64,000 bases of DNA, taken from positions 1 to 64,000 of the forward strand of contig WNNJ02001459.1 in NCBI GenBank assembly GCA_012934845.2, read 5' to 3'. Position numbers and translations under genes: made by a program. Shown here piece after piece: positions 42,732 to 54,088 of the stretch (positions are counted from its first letter, which is position 1; every line of letters starts with the position of its first letter). The notes below the pieces were generated by a model. That model saw nothing but the letters and a program-made list of their open reading frames with translations. It had not been told where the DNA came from and did not search any database. The DNA comes from Pomphorhynchus laevis. Its lineage: Eukaryota; Acanthocephala; Palaeacanthocephala; Echinorhynchida; Pomphorhynchidae.

Positions 42732-43870
42732 ATGGGAGCCAAGAAGAAAAATCTACCAAAAGCCAAGCGAGCAATCTCTGTTGATACCGATAAAACCGGC
42801 AAGCTCGAGAACATACAAGTGGAATGCTCCGCTAGCGGCTGTCAAATCTGGACATCAGTAACACATAATTGTACTTTGGGTCAGGAAACTTGTGGCGGGC
42901 CACCGTTCTACTGCGGATTCTGTGCGGCGAAACAAATCAACTTGTTAATAAAACGCTTAGAGCAATTGGAAATGGCATCGCAGCATGATCGAATTTCTCA
43001 AATTTCTTATAAATCTACTGAGACAGTGAAGGAGCCGCAAATTGTATCGCAGCAAGATGGATTTTGTCAAGTTTATGATAAATCTACCGAGACAGTGACG
43101 GAGACGCAAATTGTTACAACTAATGTATTTTCACTCCCCGACACCCCACGTCCTGTCCTTCCCGTCTCGTTTCTCAATACCTTGCATCCATCAATCAAAA
43201 TCACCTCAACCAACCTCCACTATCCTTCCACTCATAACCTTTCCTCACATCGCTTGCCACCCTCTTTATTATCATTATCCTCTATGTCTTCCGTCGTCAA
43301 ACCAAATCTCTCCAAATCATCAACTGCCAGCTCTTCTATCGTGATCTCACCTACTCACGTCAGTCGTCCTCCTTTACGGAAGCGCTTTGCTTCTCGCGAT
43401 CGTTGCGTCATTGTCACTAATATCACGCCTTCTAACTCCTTATCTCCACAAGCACGTCTAGACCACGATGTTTCCGCCTTCAGATCCATCCTCTCGTCTA
43501 TTGTCCCTGCGGATAAACCATACTTTTTCAAGGACATTTCTCTTGTCGCATTCATCCGTCTAAACAAATCTTCTCAATCTAATCCTTACCAGCCCCTCTC
43601 CTAAAAATTGTTTTCAAGCATCGCTCTCACGCGTCTTCTGTCCTCTCTCGACGATTTAAACTCATGTCATCTTCAACCACTCGAATTTTCCCCGATCGCG
43701 CCCCTTCTGAAATCGCTCAAATCCCTTCAGCCCGCATCGAAAAGCGCCGTCGCGAGGAAAACGGCGAAACATCACTCTCCATCCGAAACATAGACAGAAA
43801 TTTTCAAGTTGTCCACACCCGTCCAAAAATTCGATGGCGCTCCATCTCTCCTATGTGTCTTCTCCACTAG
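42732..43870 (+). pseudogene. LINE C ORF1 (Cys/His N-terminus, basic C-terminus)
   Basis: Starts MGAKKKNLPKAKRAISVD, a basic leader. A Cys/His cluster follows at residues about 32-65 (ECSASGCQIWTSVTHNC, then CGGPPFYCGFC), plausibly a PHD-like zinc finger as in CR1-type ORF1s, then a short coiled coil (INLLIKRLEQLEM). A Ser/Thr/Pro-rich middle carries two similar repeats around SYKSTETVKEPQIV and VYDKSTETVTETQIV. The frame changes near 43600. The C-terminal TRIFPDRAPSEIAQI, ARIEKRRR and LSIRNIDRNFQVV is the usual ORF1 end, parallel to LIPDLSPVERDVY...FIIRNN at 59776. It probably binds RNA. Confidence 0.72.
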
Positions 43871-46679
43871 ACTCTTTCGCCACAACACACGGTTTCCGCC
43901 TCGGTCTCCTCAACACTAGATCTATTCTCAATAAATCCGATCTTATCCTCAACCTATTCACCAAGCAATCCATCGATCTCTTCTGCCTCACCGAATCCTG
44001 GCACTCAGATTCCGACGACCTTTCCATTCGCCGTCTGCTCTCTACCGGTTGCTCCCTAGTCGAATCCGCCCGCCCCCTCAGCTCATGCCCTTCTAAATTC
44101 TCTAATCATGGCGGCATCGTCGCATTCGCGCGTCACCCCGCGTCTCTTCGCAAAATCAATCCCCCTTTCAGTCCTTGCTCTTTTGAATTGCTCACTTGTC
44201 GTTATTCTAACCCGATCACTCTAGATCTCGCCATTGTATACCGTCCTGGTTAATCAGCTTCTACTGCCTTATTTTTTACCAAACTCGCTGATTTCCTTTC
44301 TCATTGTTCTTTGTCCTCAATCCCTTCACTCGTTCTAGGCGACTTCAATATCCGCCTAGACCGCCCCTCTTCCACGGATTCCATCCGGTTCATCAACATT
44401 CTATCCAACTACAATTACAAACTAATCTCCACTGCCCCTACACATATACTTGGTGGGGCACTCGACATCATCGCTGTCCCCGATCATTTTGCTGCTTACA
44501 CCTCACTGTCCATCTCTGATCCTGGTCTATCCAATCACTTTCTTATCACCCTTGATCTCACTCAAAACCACACCCCTCCTCACACACCTACAATCCTACG
44601 TCTCTCTTGGAGAAATCTTGACCTCTTCCTTCTCCGCTCTGCCTTACTCAAATAATCTCTATCATTACCCACAATAACATATTCATCTCCTCACGATCTC
44701 GCCTTTCTTTCCGACTCTGAACTCACATCTACTCTCGATATTCTCTTGCCCTTCAAGTCTCACCCACACCGTCGCTTGCACCGTGCCCCATGGTTTGACA
44801 TCCAATGCCTACTATCAAAGCGTCGACTCCGCCATGCTTTTCGAGTCTATCACCGCTCTCTCAGACGTGATTTCCGCTCGATCACTCCGTCTTTCCGTGA
44901 TTCCTATCTTGCTCTTCGCCGGTCTCATCTCAACCTACTACGTACCAAATGCAACTCCTTCTGGCAGCATAAATTCATCACTTCATTTAACTCTAAGACA
45001 CTCTGGCATACTTTTAGCTCACTCCTTGCTCGCTTCTTTTCGCCGTGCAACATCAATGACAATGATAATTCGTCATTTCTCCAGACTAAAGTATCCACGT
45101 TGCTCTCTCACACCCCGGTCTCCATCCTACCCACTCTGCCCAGTCTAATCTCATCCTTCCGAAACTCTTTCATCTTCTTCCTGTATCACCTACAGAAGTA
45201 TCATCTGTCCTCATGTCCTTGCCCAACAAAACGTCACCTGCCGATCCCCTGCCTACTCACATATTAAAATCTATATGCTCATCGATATCCCCATTTCTCA
45301 CAACCTTGTTTAACTCGTCCATCCGCAGTCGTATCTTCCCTTCACACTGGAAATCCGCAATCGTTCGTCCCTCCTTAAGAAACAATCGCTCGACCCCTTC
45401 CTTCCTTCTAGCTATCGCCCCATTTCACTACTCCCTACTCTTTCTAAGCTCTTAGAACGCCTCATCTTAATACAAATCAACGCTTATCTGTCCTCATCCA
45501 ATCTGTACCCTCCTTTCCAATGCGCTTTTCGCACTAATCACTCGACGGAAATCGCATGCATAAAAGTGTACAACGACTTACTCATTTCTCGAGACAAGGC
45601 TCTATATAGTGTTCTCATCTCCCTCGACCTCTCCTCTGCATTCGACATTGTCGACCTCCTTCGGCATGGTTTGCCTCATATCGATCCAACTGTTCCTTTC
45701 GCGTCTGTTCTAATTCATCATCCTCCCCTCCCATCCCTATTTTTTGCGGGGTCCCACAAGGTTCAGTCCTAGGTCCCCTGCTTTTCTCTCTTCTGCTTGG
45801 CGATCTCTCTCCATTTATCAAACCTTACTCCTTTAACGTCATGCAATACGCCGATGACATTCTAATCTATGCTCATGCACCCGCACATCGCATACACGAT
45901 ATCGGCATTTCTGCCTCCAACTGTCTTTCTTCTATCTACAAACGTCTCTCCAATCTCCATCTCGTTCTAAACGCCGAAAAGTCCAAAATAATGTGGATCC
46001 TTCCCCGTAAACCAAACATATCTCCTCCCATTGTATATTTTGCCTCATCGATCATCCCTATAGTCCACAATCTCACTTTCTTAGGCTTCCATTACGATGA
46101 TCACCTTTCCCTTAAACCCTTCGTCCTTGACAAGGTCCGCTCGTCTAACTTAATTCTCCGTGACATCCGCCGTATCCGCCCCCTTATCGACTTCCGTTCT
46201 TGTATGTCTCTTCTTTCATCGCTTCTTTTCCCTAAAATCGATTACTGCCTTAGCCTTTTCGCCAATTCTCCAAAATCCATCATCCTACCCTACAACGAAT
46301 AATCAACACCGCCGTTCGAGTGCTCTTTCGTCTCCGTCGCTTCGACCACACATCCACATATTTTGCCCAACTCTCCTGGCCCACCATCCACATCCGCATC
46401 AAACTCCGCCTTCTTCTCGTTACCTTTCGTCTCATCGCTGTCGGCTTCCCATCGTTCATCAACCTTCCTTTCTTAGACTATACTCGCCCCACCTCGCTAT
46501 CGCTTCGTTCCTGTCATACCCTCTTACTCCACGTTCCTAATTACTCCAACAACTACGGTCTCCGATCCTTCCTCTTCGCCGCCTCCCTCGCCTGGAATCA
46601 ACTCCCTCTCGACGTCCGCCGCGCCCTCTCCTTTATCACATTCAAACACGTCCTCCGTTCACACCTTCTCGACACCTGA
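43834..46679 (+). pseudogene. LINE C ORF2: AP endonuclease + RT, multiple breaks
   Basis: The endonuclease spans 43834-44650: FRLGLLNTRSILNKSDLI, LFCLTESWHS, IVYRPG, LVLGDFNIRLD, GGALDIIAV and SDPGLSNHFLI. One stop at 44251 lies in this frame. The linker spans 44746-45150 (APWFDIQCLLSKRRLRHAF). The RT spans about 45210-46270: SPADPLPTHILKSI, SLLPTLSKLLERLI-like text, FRTNHSTEIACIKVYNDLL, LISLDLSSAFDIVD (motif A), VPQGSVLGPLLFSLLLGDL (motif B) and MQYADDILIYAHAP (motif C, about 45840-45880). The C-terminal RLRRFDHTSTYFAQLSW...LAWNQLPLDVRRALSF ends at 46679. At least four frame changes separate these segments. The C-terminal block is characteristic of CR1/L2-type LINEs. Confidence 0.85.
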
Positions 46680-46991
46680 TTCACAGTCTTGTTTTGTTGT
46701 AGTCATGTAAGCGTGCGCTGGCACGCATTTGCCACGTTAAAATAAATCCTTTTTTATAACAATGTAACATTCTATAACAATGTTTGATATAAATTACTGT
46801 GTAGGCAAACTCCATTGTTTTTAAAAATTGAACAAATCGAGATGACAATGTAAAAAGTCAACGTAAATCGAGAAGTCAACGTACATTGACTTCTCTTGAT
46901 TTGTTCAAGATATAAATTACTATAATGTAAGAAAGCATTTGATATTGTTTTTGTTAATCATTGTCATGTTAACAAATGAATTTTAATTTAG

Positions 46992-47063
46992 CAATTTGTC
47001 TTTCAACATGATAACTGCAGTTAGCACCGGAGATCTCCATAATATGTTGGGCCTTCAAGATAT
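46992..47063 (+). CDS. LRR-protein exon (72 nt)
   Basis: Between ttttaatttag and gtatgt, exactly 72 nt, phase 2 in and out. It encodes NLSFNMITAV...LHNMLGLQDM, a full 24-residue LRR with LSFNMI core. AT plus A of 47284 gives Ile (LQDI-RLFGNPI). The intron to 47284 is 220 nt. It lies just 3' of the family C LINE. Confidence 0.85.
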
Positions 47064-47283
47064 GTATGTATTTCGAATTGCTATCACCTTTAATTTTCGA
47101 GTATCAATTATTTTTATTATAATTAAGTTATTATTGTGAAATAAATCACATACTCTATGAATTAAACATTTATTTATTTTAATGTGGCTTTTATAACTAT
47201 AATACTTAAATATATTAAAGTATTATATAGCTTAAGATAAATGATTGCTAACAGTTATTTGATATTTGAATTTTCTGTAATAG

Positions 47284-47355
47284 ACGATTATTTGGCAATC
47301 CGATTATCGACATACCATCTGGCTTTTTGAACTTATCATCTCAGTTAAAATCAAT
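47284..47355 (+). CDS. LRR-protein exon (72 nt)
   Basis: Between tttctgtaatag and gttagt, exactly 72 nt, phase 2 in and out. It encodes RLFGNPIIDI...LSSQLKSM, with the LFGNPI core, IPSGF and a closing leucine-rich segment, which is the classic LRR layout. The donor gttagt is slightly weaker than the others. AT plus T of 48815 gives Ile. Confidence 0.85.
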
Positions 47356-48814
47356 GTTAGTAAATTGAATTATCGAGAATTGAATTTATGTCAAAAGTAA
47401 GAATAACAAACTTTTTTTTTGCAAATCACGAATTAGTGTTTTTAATACAAATGTATAGTCCATGAATTGAACTCTAATACATTTATTCTTGCAAGTTTTG
47501 TAACGCCATATATGAGAATGTTTCACCGGTAATATGTAAGTAGAACTTTATCAATAATAGTAAGTTGTTTTCATCAGTGATTTTAATATGTACGTATAAA
47601 TATGTACGTTCGTGTACTCTAATACATCTATTCTTGCATACGTTTGTAATTTTTATTGAATATATTACAATTATATATATACAAATACGATTGTGTTATG
47701 TACAATATTAATGTATATATACATACACGATTGTGTTATAACTGCATATCTTAAATTTTTGTGGATTTATTTGTGTCACAATGAATTTCATAATGCAATT
47801 ATTAGTATACAAATGATTATACTGATATCTGAATTATTGATGTGTGTACTCCAATGTGTAAGATTAAGTAATTCTTTTACCTTTTATCAAATCTCTGTTT
47901 GAAGGAACTACTTTTAACAAATTTAACCTTTAACGAATAATAAAAAGAGCTTTTAATTTAAAATTTTACATGTTTACATATATAAAATAAAAGCTAAGAA
48001 AATTTCAATATCTTAACATATTTGACAAGACAAATAAATCTAATATTGATGTTAAAGTAAATAATTTATAAATTAAAAGTAATTTGTATTCAATTTTAAC
48101 AATTAAGTTTTATAATTAGAGATTTTCATATTAAATAATATTAATTTTTATATTAAAATAAATTTTAATTTTATAACCTTTGCAAAGCGAAAATTCTTAA
48201 ATTAAAATATTAATTTAATTATATTAATTGTAATCAAATATAATATTATTATAATATTATTAAATATTAATTATATTATTGTTAAATTAATCAAATATAA
48301 TTGTTTTTTATAACCTTTACCTAGCGAACATTCTGAATGTAAAATAGCAATTTGTCATCAAATAAAAATCAAATAGTTCGGTAAAATGATAGGTAAAACA
48401 GGTATTTATTAAAACAACCTGATAATCACTTCCGTTTAAAGGAACTATTTTTACCTTTACGATGCACAACTTTGTGAATTGTGAATTTATAGAATAGTGA
48501 ATTCCCGAATTAGCAGAGATGAGTATTCAAATTTTATTATACACAAAATTTCAATTACAAATATTTTTATAAATTAATTTATTTTTATTTGTTACTCATG
48601 TGAAATTACAAATCGAATGTTCGAACGTTTTTAGCGACTATTAGATATCCACTAGAAAATGCATGTCTTTCTTGATGTTAATAATAAATCGTTAGTTACG
48701 GAACTATTCCTTAATTTAATTTTGCTATTATTGTTTTCAATAGGTTTTGGCTAAAGTGCCGAATAGTTTTGTTGCAAATTAATTAGCCTCGCTATCTAAT
48801 TGATGTTATTTTAG
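47356..48814. other. AT-rich intron, no element recognised
   Basis: Contains a short direct repeat of actctaatacat.tattcttgca (47465 and 47617). A 69-codon frame at 47693-47902 is probably chance. No splice-bounded in-phase exon was found. Confidence 0.5.
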
Positions 48815-48880
48815 TGCAATTTCTTTAAAACATCTGCAATGCCTTAATATACGCGAACTTTCGAATACGATAGAAGAAAT
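48815..48880 (+). CDS. LRR-protein exon (66 nt)
   Basis: Between gttattttag and gtaagt, 66 nt, phase 2 in and out, encoding AISLKHLQCLNIRELSNTIE and ending EEM. Leucines at LxxLxxL spacing support an irregular LRR. AT plus T of 54437 gives Ile (IEEI-KFSGCEM). A longer - strand frame overlaps it (48806-49120) but has no family resemblance. Confidence 0.72.
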
Positions 48881-49384
48881 GTAAGTTTGATCATGCATTT
48901 TAGGAATTAAATTCATAAGATAATAACATTTTCTTATATGATTAAATGTATATCCATGACAGATTTCTTTGAAATCAATTTTAAGTGTAATCAAGTTGAA
49001 TATTGAATCGAAATGGGAATCAAGTACAGATATAATCAGCAATGCTTGCCCAAAAACAATTTTCACTCCATTACCATATGAGATAATGATTCCTTCGCCT
49101 ATTATTTGTTTACTCGTCAAGCTAATGAATATCTCAAAACCTCCTATTATTTATCGTAAAGTGGTATTTGTCTTTATTTTTTAAATAATTAAATATTATT
49201 TGCTGGTTAAAAATCTAATTATTGCATACTTTACTAGATAAATGTTTAAAATCTGATACGCAATGTTTTAGAATGACAATCTAGCAATAAATTTAAACTG
49301 CACCAGCCTCTGTTCGATTACAGGAAATTTTAAATTTTAAGTTAATTTAATTGTGCAATTGAAATTTGTGATGACACCGCGATT
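48881..49384. other. Intron with overlapping open frames on both strands
   Basis: A + frame (48969-49184; CLLVKLMNISKPPIIY) and a - frame (48806-49120; YGNGVKIVFGQALLIISV) overlap. At most one is real. The - one runs through the LRR exon. I recognise neither and leave both unassigned. Confidence 0.35.
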
Positions 49385-49530
49385 TGCTTCAATTCTATAA
49401 GTCAACAGCAGTACGCTACATTTTAGTATTCGTAGACCTCATTAGCTACTGATCCAATACATACATTTCACTTTTCGGTCCTTTTAATGTTGGCTGTCGT
49501 TCAAAATTCTCCTTCATAGAAGTCGTTCAA
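49385..49530 (-). repeat. Solo inverted copy of PLE terminal repeat
   Basis: The reverse complement contains aaaggaccgaaaa, ggatcagtagct and gaatactaaaatgtagcg, the core of the 36868-38895 units. Confidence 0.75.
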
Positions 49531-49619
49531 AACTTCACCAAACGAAATATATTAAATTCATTTATTTTTATTTTTTCAAATATTTTCTCTTTGGAAAATC
49601 ACAAATAAAAATGCAATAA

Positions 49620-49725
49620 AAACGTTAAAAGCGCTAAAAACTAGAATAAGAAAGCAAGCAGAAACGCTAATAAGAACCCACTAGGAACATCAATAGGAAC
49701 GCCAAAAGGAACGACAAATTATATT
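49620..49725. repeat. Minisatellite, about 12-16 nt units
   Basis: Imperfect repeats of the type aataggaacgcc/aaaaggaacgac. The same motif family recurs at 52010-52160. Confidence 0.75.
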
Positions 49726-49754
49726 ATTTATATAATCTACTATAAGACGCAATA

Positions 49755-49850
49755 TGATCTGATTTGTTCTACTGACAAGATATTATTGACCTGTGGAATT
49801 TGTTTTTCCCGGTAATATAACCTCTTTCAGAAATACTAAAACTATGCATT
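49755..49850 (+). mobile_element. MITE-like fragment related to 7663-7849
   Basis: Shares gatctgatttgttctactgacaa, cccggtaat and cagaaata.taaaactat with 7680-7780. Only the left arm and part of the interior remain. Confidence 0.65.
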
Positions 49851-49984
49851 ATAATACGACATTATTTTTCTGCTAATTTTCAAGAAAGTTTGATGATTTT
49901 TTTCTCTTTCTTATAATATAGAATTATACATCAACTAAATATTATTAAAATATTAAATTTACAATATACAAGTTAATAAAATAT

Positions 49985-50757
49985 TATTAAAGATTTATTT
50001 AAAATATCTAGCGAAAATTTTTATGGATGGATAATAAATAATATACTTTGTATTTGAATGAGATACTATATAATCAAATTTCATCAGAAGAAATACGTCA
50101 TTAACATGAATTTGGCTCCGCTGCTATGTTGTTTCGAGGAATAGGGAATGAAACCTGGTAACATAACAGTTCCTTCTGATGATCTCTAATCGTTATTCTG
50201 ATACATCGTATGTTACTTGTAAATATATTCATAAAAATTGACTTTTATTTTAAATTTCAATTTTAAATTATATCGTTATATAAATATAAATTGTATAAAA
50301 TCTTATATAATTATTTATTATTTATCTATATTTTTATTTATATATAGTAAATATATCAATAAAATATTATTAAAGATTTATTTAAAATATCTAGCGAAAT
50401 TTTTCTATTGATAGATGGTAAATAATATGCTCTGTATTAGGATAAGATTCTCTAGATAATCAAATTTCATCAGAGGAAATACATCATTAGAATGTATTTG
50501 GCCCCGTTGCTATGTTGGGTAGAGGAGTTAGGGGCCGACACCTGATAGCATAGCAGTTCCTCCTGATGACCTCTAATTCTTATTCTGATACAACGTCTGT
50601 TATTTATTAGTCAATTCATAAAATTTGATTTTTATTTTAAATTTTAATAATAAATTATATCGTTATAGAAAATCTTAAATAACTATTTATTATTTATAAT
50701 TATTTATGTTTATTTTTAATTTATAGTGTAAAATACGTAGACTCAGTTATCTGATAT
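49985..50757 (+). repeat. Two tandem PLE 3' terminal modules
   Basis: Units at about 49985-50345 and 50370-50757 share the stretch from atggataataaataatat through gctgctatgtt, the gaggagttagggg region, catagcagttcct and cctctaat...ttattctgata to the AT-rich end. The second ends with tacgtagactcagttatctgat. They match the region downstream of the RT at 53700-54093, so they are solo terminal repeats of the Naiad-like element. Confidence 0.82.
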
Positions 50758-51261
50758 AAACCCATAGGATTTCCATTCATGTATTCCTAACACAATTTTC
50801 GCTAAATCATAAGATTTACCACAATCTCTATGTATCTCTCTCCTAGCAAGCGTGTATACACTCCCATATACCCATATTCGATTACCTACGCATAGCGTTC
50901 AAGGTGCGGCATGTGTGGCGCCGATTATTTTTCATGTTGGGACATGGGTAAAAATATATCTTTAACACGTGTTCAAAATGTCCTTTATGGAAAATTTGAT
51001 CATGCTCTTAAAGTATTGATTTCCTAACAAATTAAAACATTATAAGAAAACATTAAACAATTAAGATTTATAATATTTCATGGTAAATTGCTGCTCTTAT
51101 TTCTTTTGTTGTGTAATATTTTTTATTGAAATTATTTGAGAATGTTCTTGATCAAATTTATTTCCATAAAAAAGCAAGTTTGTTACAATTAAAAAATAAA
51201 TGTTTATAATATTTATTTAAATATGTTTTTAAATAAATTGTCTATACAAATTACTTTGATG

Positions 51262-51425
51262 TCCCAGAATAATTTATATCAGAAACATTTCTCAAAACAT
51301 TCAGAAATGAACATTGTATCGATGTAATGAACATTACATCATTCAGAAATAAGCATTTAGTTCGTATATTTCCTCTTAAAATGAACTTTATAGTTTTTAG
51401 GTGATATTAATTACTGGATTATATG
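51262..51425. repeat. Unoccupied copy of the PLE insertion site
   Basis: The text agaataatttatatcaga...gatgtaatgaacat is repeated at about 52163-52262, just 5' of the RT element. The following attcagaaataagcattta.ttcgtatatttcc is repeated at 54088-54165, just 3' of it. In this copy the two halves are contiguous. Confidence 0.75.
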
Positions 51426-51455
51426 TTACTTAGAAGAATAATTTCCTTACTAAAA

Positions 51456-51457
<2 letters not shown>

Positions 51458-51530
<73 letters not shown>
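51458..51530. repeat. (TA)n microsatellite
   Basis: About 72 nt of pure AT dinucleotides directly 5' of the long palindrome. Confidence 0.97.
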
Positions 51531-51532
<2 letters not shown>

Positions 51533-51570
51533 AGTTCAAGCTGCGTGCCTGGATCCATAAGGATACGATT

Positions 51571-51827
51571 ATATACTTTAATGAAGTGTAGAAAACAGGC
51601 AAAGACACTTATAATTTATTTAAACGTTTCGTCCTTTATAGGGACTTCGTCAGTATATTGTATGTTTATTAGAAACCAAAATTTTTTAAGGTCTTAAAAA
51701 ATTTTGGTTTCTTATAAACATACAATATACTGACGAAGTCCCTATAAAGGACGAAACGTTTAAATAAATTATAAGTGTCTTTGCCTGTTTTCTACATGCC
51801 TGTTTTCTACACTTCATTAAAGTATAT
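51571..51827. repeat. Near-perfect 120-nt-arm palindrome with two ribozyme-like cores
   Basis: 51571-51690 is the inverse of 51693-51827, with a 2-nt loop. There is one mismatch by eye, and a 15-nt duplication (atgcctgttttctac) in the right arm. Each arm carries CUGACGA, one extra A, a GUCC/GGAC stem and GAAAC (right arm + strand 51730-51756; left arm - strand 51627-51653). Such modules end many PLEs, so this is probably two element ends fused tail to tail. Confidence 0.88.
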
Positions 51828-52009
51828 ATATAGTTTGTTGTTTAGTTAAAAAACAACAAACAATTTCGGGCACATCCCTTCTTCAGTGGAAGTTCCACGC
51901 AATATTGTGTGTTTTAGCTGTAAATATTTTTTGAAGAAAATATTCGAATTAATTAAAATATGAATTTAATATATTTAAATTAATTCGAATATTTTCTTTG
52001 TGCCAATAA

Positions 52010-52160
52010 AACTATTAGTATCGCAAATAGAATCAGCAATAGAAAAACGCCAATGTGATTGCCTATGGGACTACCAGTAGGAACGGCAATACAAACGCAA
52101 ATAGAAATGCCAGTAGGAACGCTTATTGAAATGCCAATAGTAACGCTAATAGGAACAATA
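52010..52160. repeat. Minisatellite, about 16-nt units
   Basis: Imperfect units of the type aatagaaatgccagtaggaacgc repeated about eight times. Related to 49620-49725. Confidence 0.78.
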
Positions 52161-52253
52161 TAATTGAGAATAATTTATATCAGAAACATTTCTTAAAACT
52201 TTCAGAAATAAAAATTGTATTGATGTAATGAACATATCTAATGTAATGATGTA

Positions 52254-53719
52254 ATGAACATATCGAATATATCTAAGATAAAAATTTGGAAAGATTATAT
52301 ATTTGATAAAATTAAAAATAAAATGAAAATAACAAACAATTATAAAAGGAAAGATAAAATTAATAAAGATATGTATAAAGAACTTACTAAATTAAAGGAT
52401 AACTATATAATAACAACTATTGATAAAGCTAGTAATAACTTTGTCTTCATATGCAAAAAGCTTTATTATGATATACTAATGAAAGAGGTTAATTCTAATG
52501 ATTTAAATGTAAATCCAACATATGAACGTAGTGAGTTGAGTTTAGAAACAATTATTACAAGTCACTGTTCTATAATGGATAAAAAGGGTATAAAGGTTGA
52601 ATTAGATAATAAAACTATACCTATATTATATTGGAATCCAAAATTACATAAAAGTTCACTAAAACCTAGGTTTATATGTAGTGCGTTTAAATGTACATTA
52701 AAACCACTTTCTGTCTATATGAATAAAATACTTAAAGTAATTAAAGCACATTTTAAAAAATATTGCAAGGTAATCGAAATTAATACTGGTATAAAACACT
52801 ATTTCAGTATTAATTCTACAAAAGAATTTTTAGAACAGACAAAAGGAATAAATTTTCAAAATATAAATACATACGATTTTAGTACGCTTTATACAAATCT
52901 AGATTTAGTAGATATTAAAGAAGCGTTAGTAAAATTAATTAACCTTATATTCGGAGAAAGATATACATATATATGTTATAATAATTATAACGCCTATCTA
53001 ACAAAAATTAAACCATCAAATAAATATAAATATATGGATAAAATTGAATTAATAGAATCCTTAAATATTTTGATAAATCAAAATTATTTAAAAGTAGGGA
53101 CATCTATATTTAGACAAGTAAAAGGTGTTCCAATGGGTGGTAATAGTAGCCCAATTATAGCTGACTTGTTTTTAAGCTTTATAGAATATGAATTTGTTCA
53201 TAACTGTGTAAAAACTAAATCTAAACAATATAAATATATGAAATATATGTTTCGATACATTGATGATATATGTGTATTTAATTCTAATAATTTTTATTCA
53301 ATTAGTGAGCACATTTATCCAGAAAGCCTTATTCTTAACAAAACCAATATTAATGATAAAGAAGGTGTATATCTAGATATGAACATTAAATTAACATTAA
53401 CTAAAACTACTATTAATTTATATCGTAAGATGACATATTTAAATTTACAAGAAACATATTTTTGCATGAGCATTCATGCATACCATATAATATAAAATAT
53501 AATACATTAAATAATGAAATTTTAAGAATTGCAACAATATGTAATGCTATTGGCTTTATTCAAAATCATTTAAATAATTTAATAGATACATATTTTAAAC
53601 TAGGTTACTATAAAAATAACATCAAGCAGAAAATAGTAAAATATATAAATCAACACAATAATATAAAGAATAAATTTAAACTCTTAAGTGGCAAATTTTT
53701 ATGGATGGATAATAAATAA
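52254..53719 (+). CDS. Naiad-like PLE reverse transcriptase
   Basis: The 413-codon frame from 52254 continues in another frame to 53719. Motifs: TTIDKASNNFVFICKKLYYD (about residues 53-72), PILYWNPKLHKSSLKPRFIC (about 121-140), TYDFSTLYTNLD (motif A, about 206-217), FRQVKGVPMGGNSSPIIADL (motif B, about 286-305), FRYIDDICVF (motif C, about 332-341) and YLDMNIKL (about 371). The C-terminal part after 53460 is FLHEHSCIPYNIKYN...NHLNNLIDTYFKLGYY. The order and wording fit the permuted-PLE (Naiad) family, in which the GIY-YIG domain precedes the RT. Here that N-terminal half is missing. The RT core itself is complete; the coding frame is interrupted once near the 3' end. Very A-rich codon use. Confidence 0.85.
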
Positions 53720-53928
53720 TATACTTTGCATTAGAATAAGATACTAGATAGTTATTTCAGAGGAAATACATCATTAGCATGTATTTGGCCCCGCTGCTAT
53801 GTTGGGTAGAGGAGTTAGGGGCCGAAACCTGATAGCATAGCAGTTCCTCCTGATGACCTCTAATTCTTATTCTGATACAACGTCTGTTATTTATTAGTCA
53901 ATTCATAAAAATGACGTTTATTTTAAAT

Positions 53929-53959
<31 letters not shown>

Positions 53960-54088
53960 ACTTGATTAAAATTATAGAAAATCTAAAAACAATTATTAAT
54001 TTTATTATTTAATTATTAAATTTTGATTTAGCATTATTATGTTTTGTTTATTTTATAATTATATAACAATACGTAGACTCAGTTAGCT
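52262..54088 (+). mobile_element. Naiad-like PLE, 5'-truncated insertion
   Basis: Bounded by the two halves of the duplicated host sequence also present uninterrupted at 51262-51425. Contents: RT, stop, then the 3' terminal module (about 53750-53885) with gctgctatgtt...catagcagttcc and an AT-rich tail ending acgtagactcagttagctga. It lacks the N-terminal nuclease half, whose counterpart in this window is the separate - fragment at 38920-39915. Confidence 0.75.

Larger units (their letters stand above)
42700..46790 (+). mobile_element. LINE family C (CR1/L2-like), near full length, decayed
   Basis: ORF1 (42732 to about 43870) and ORF2 (43834 to 46679) are followed by a short 3' UTR with gtaagcgtgcgctggcacgc and repeated ataacaatgt at the end. 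The + strand is strikingly C/T-rich (pyrimidine-biased coding strand), unlike anything nearby. It carries several frame breaks in ORF2 and is inactive. Related fragments lie at 15075-15745 (+) and 57100-60540 (-). No target-site duplication was found by eye. Confidence 0.85.

Noticed and set aside
43355-43567. - strand frames inside the family C LINE (also 45615-45821 and 46280-46462)
   Set aside because: These are antisense shadows of the pyrimidine-rich LINE coding strand; their Arg/Glu richness is a by-product of that bias.
48806-49120. 104-codon - strand protein
   Set aside because: It overlaps the LRR exon at 48815 on the opposite strand and a second open frame on the + strand. No recognisable motif supports it.
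53815-53870. Hammerhead ribozyme in the Naiad-like 3' module (GAAAC and CTGATGA both present)
   Set aside because: The boxes are in permuted order and leave no room for stem I. I describe it only as a self-complementary module.
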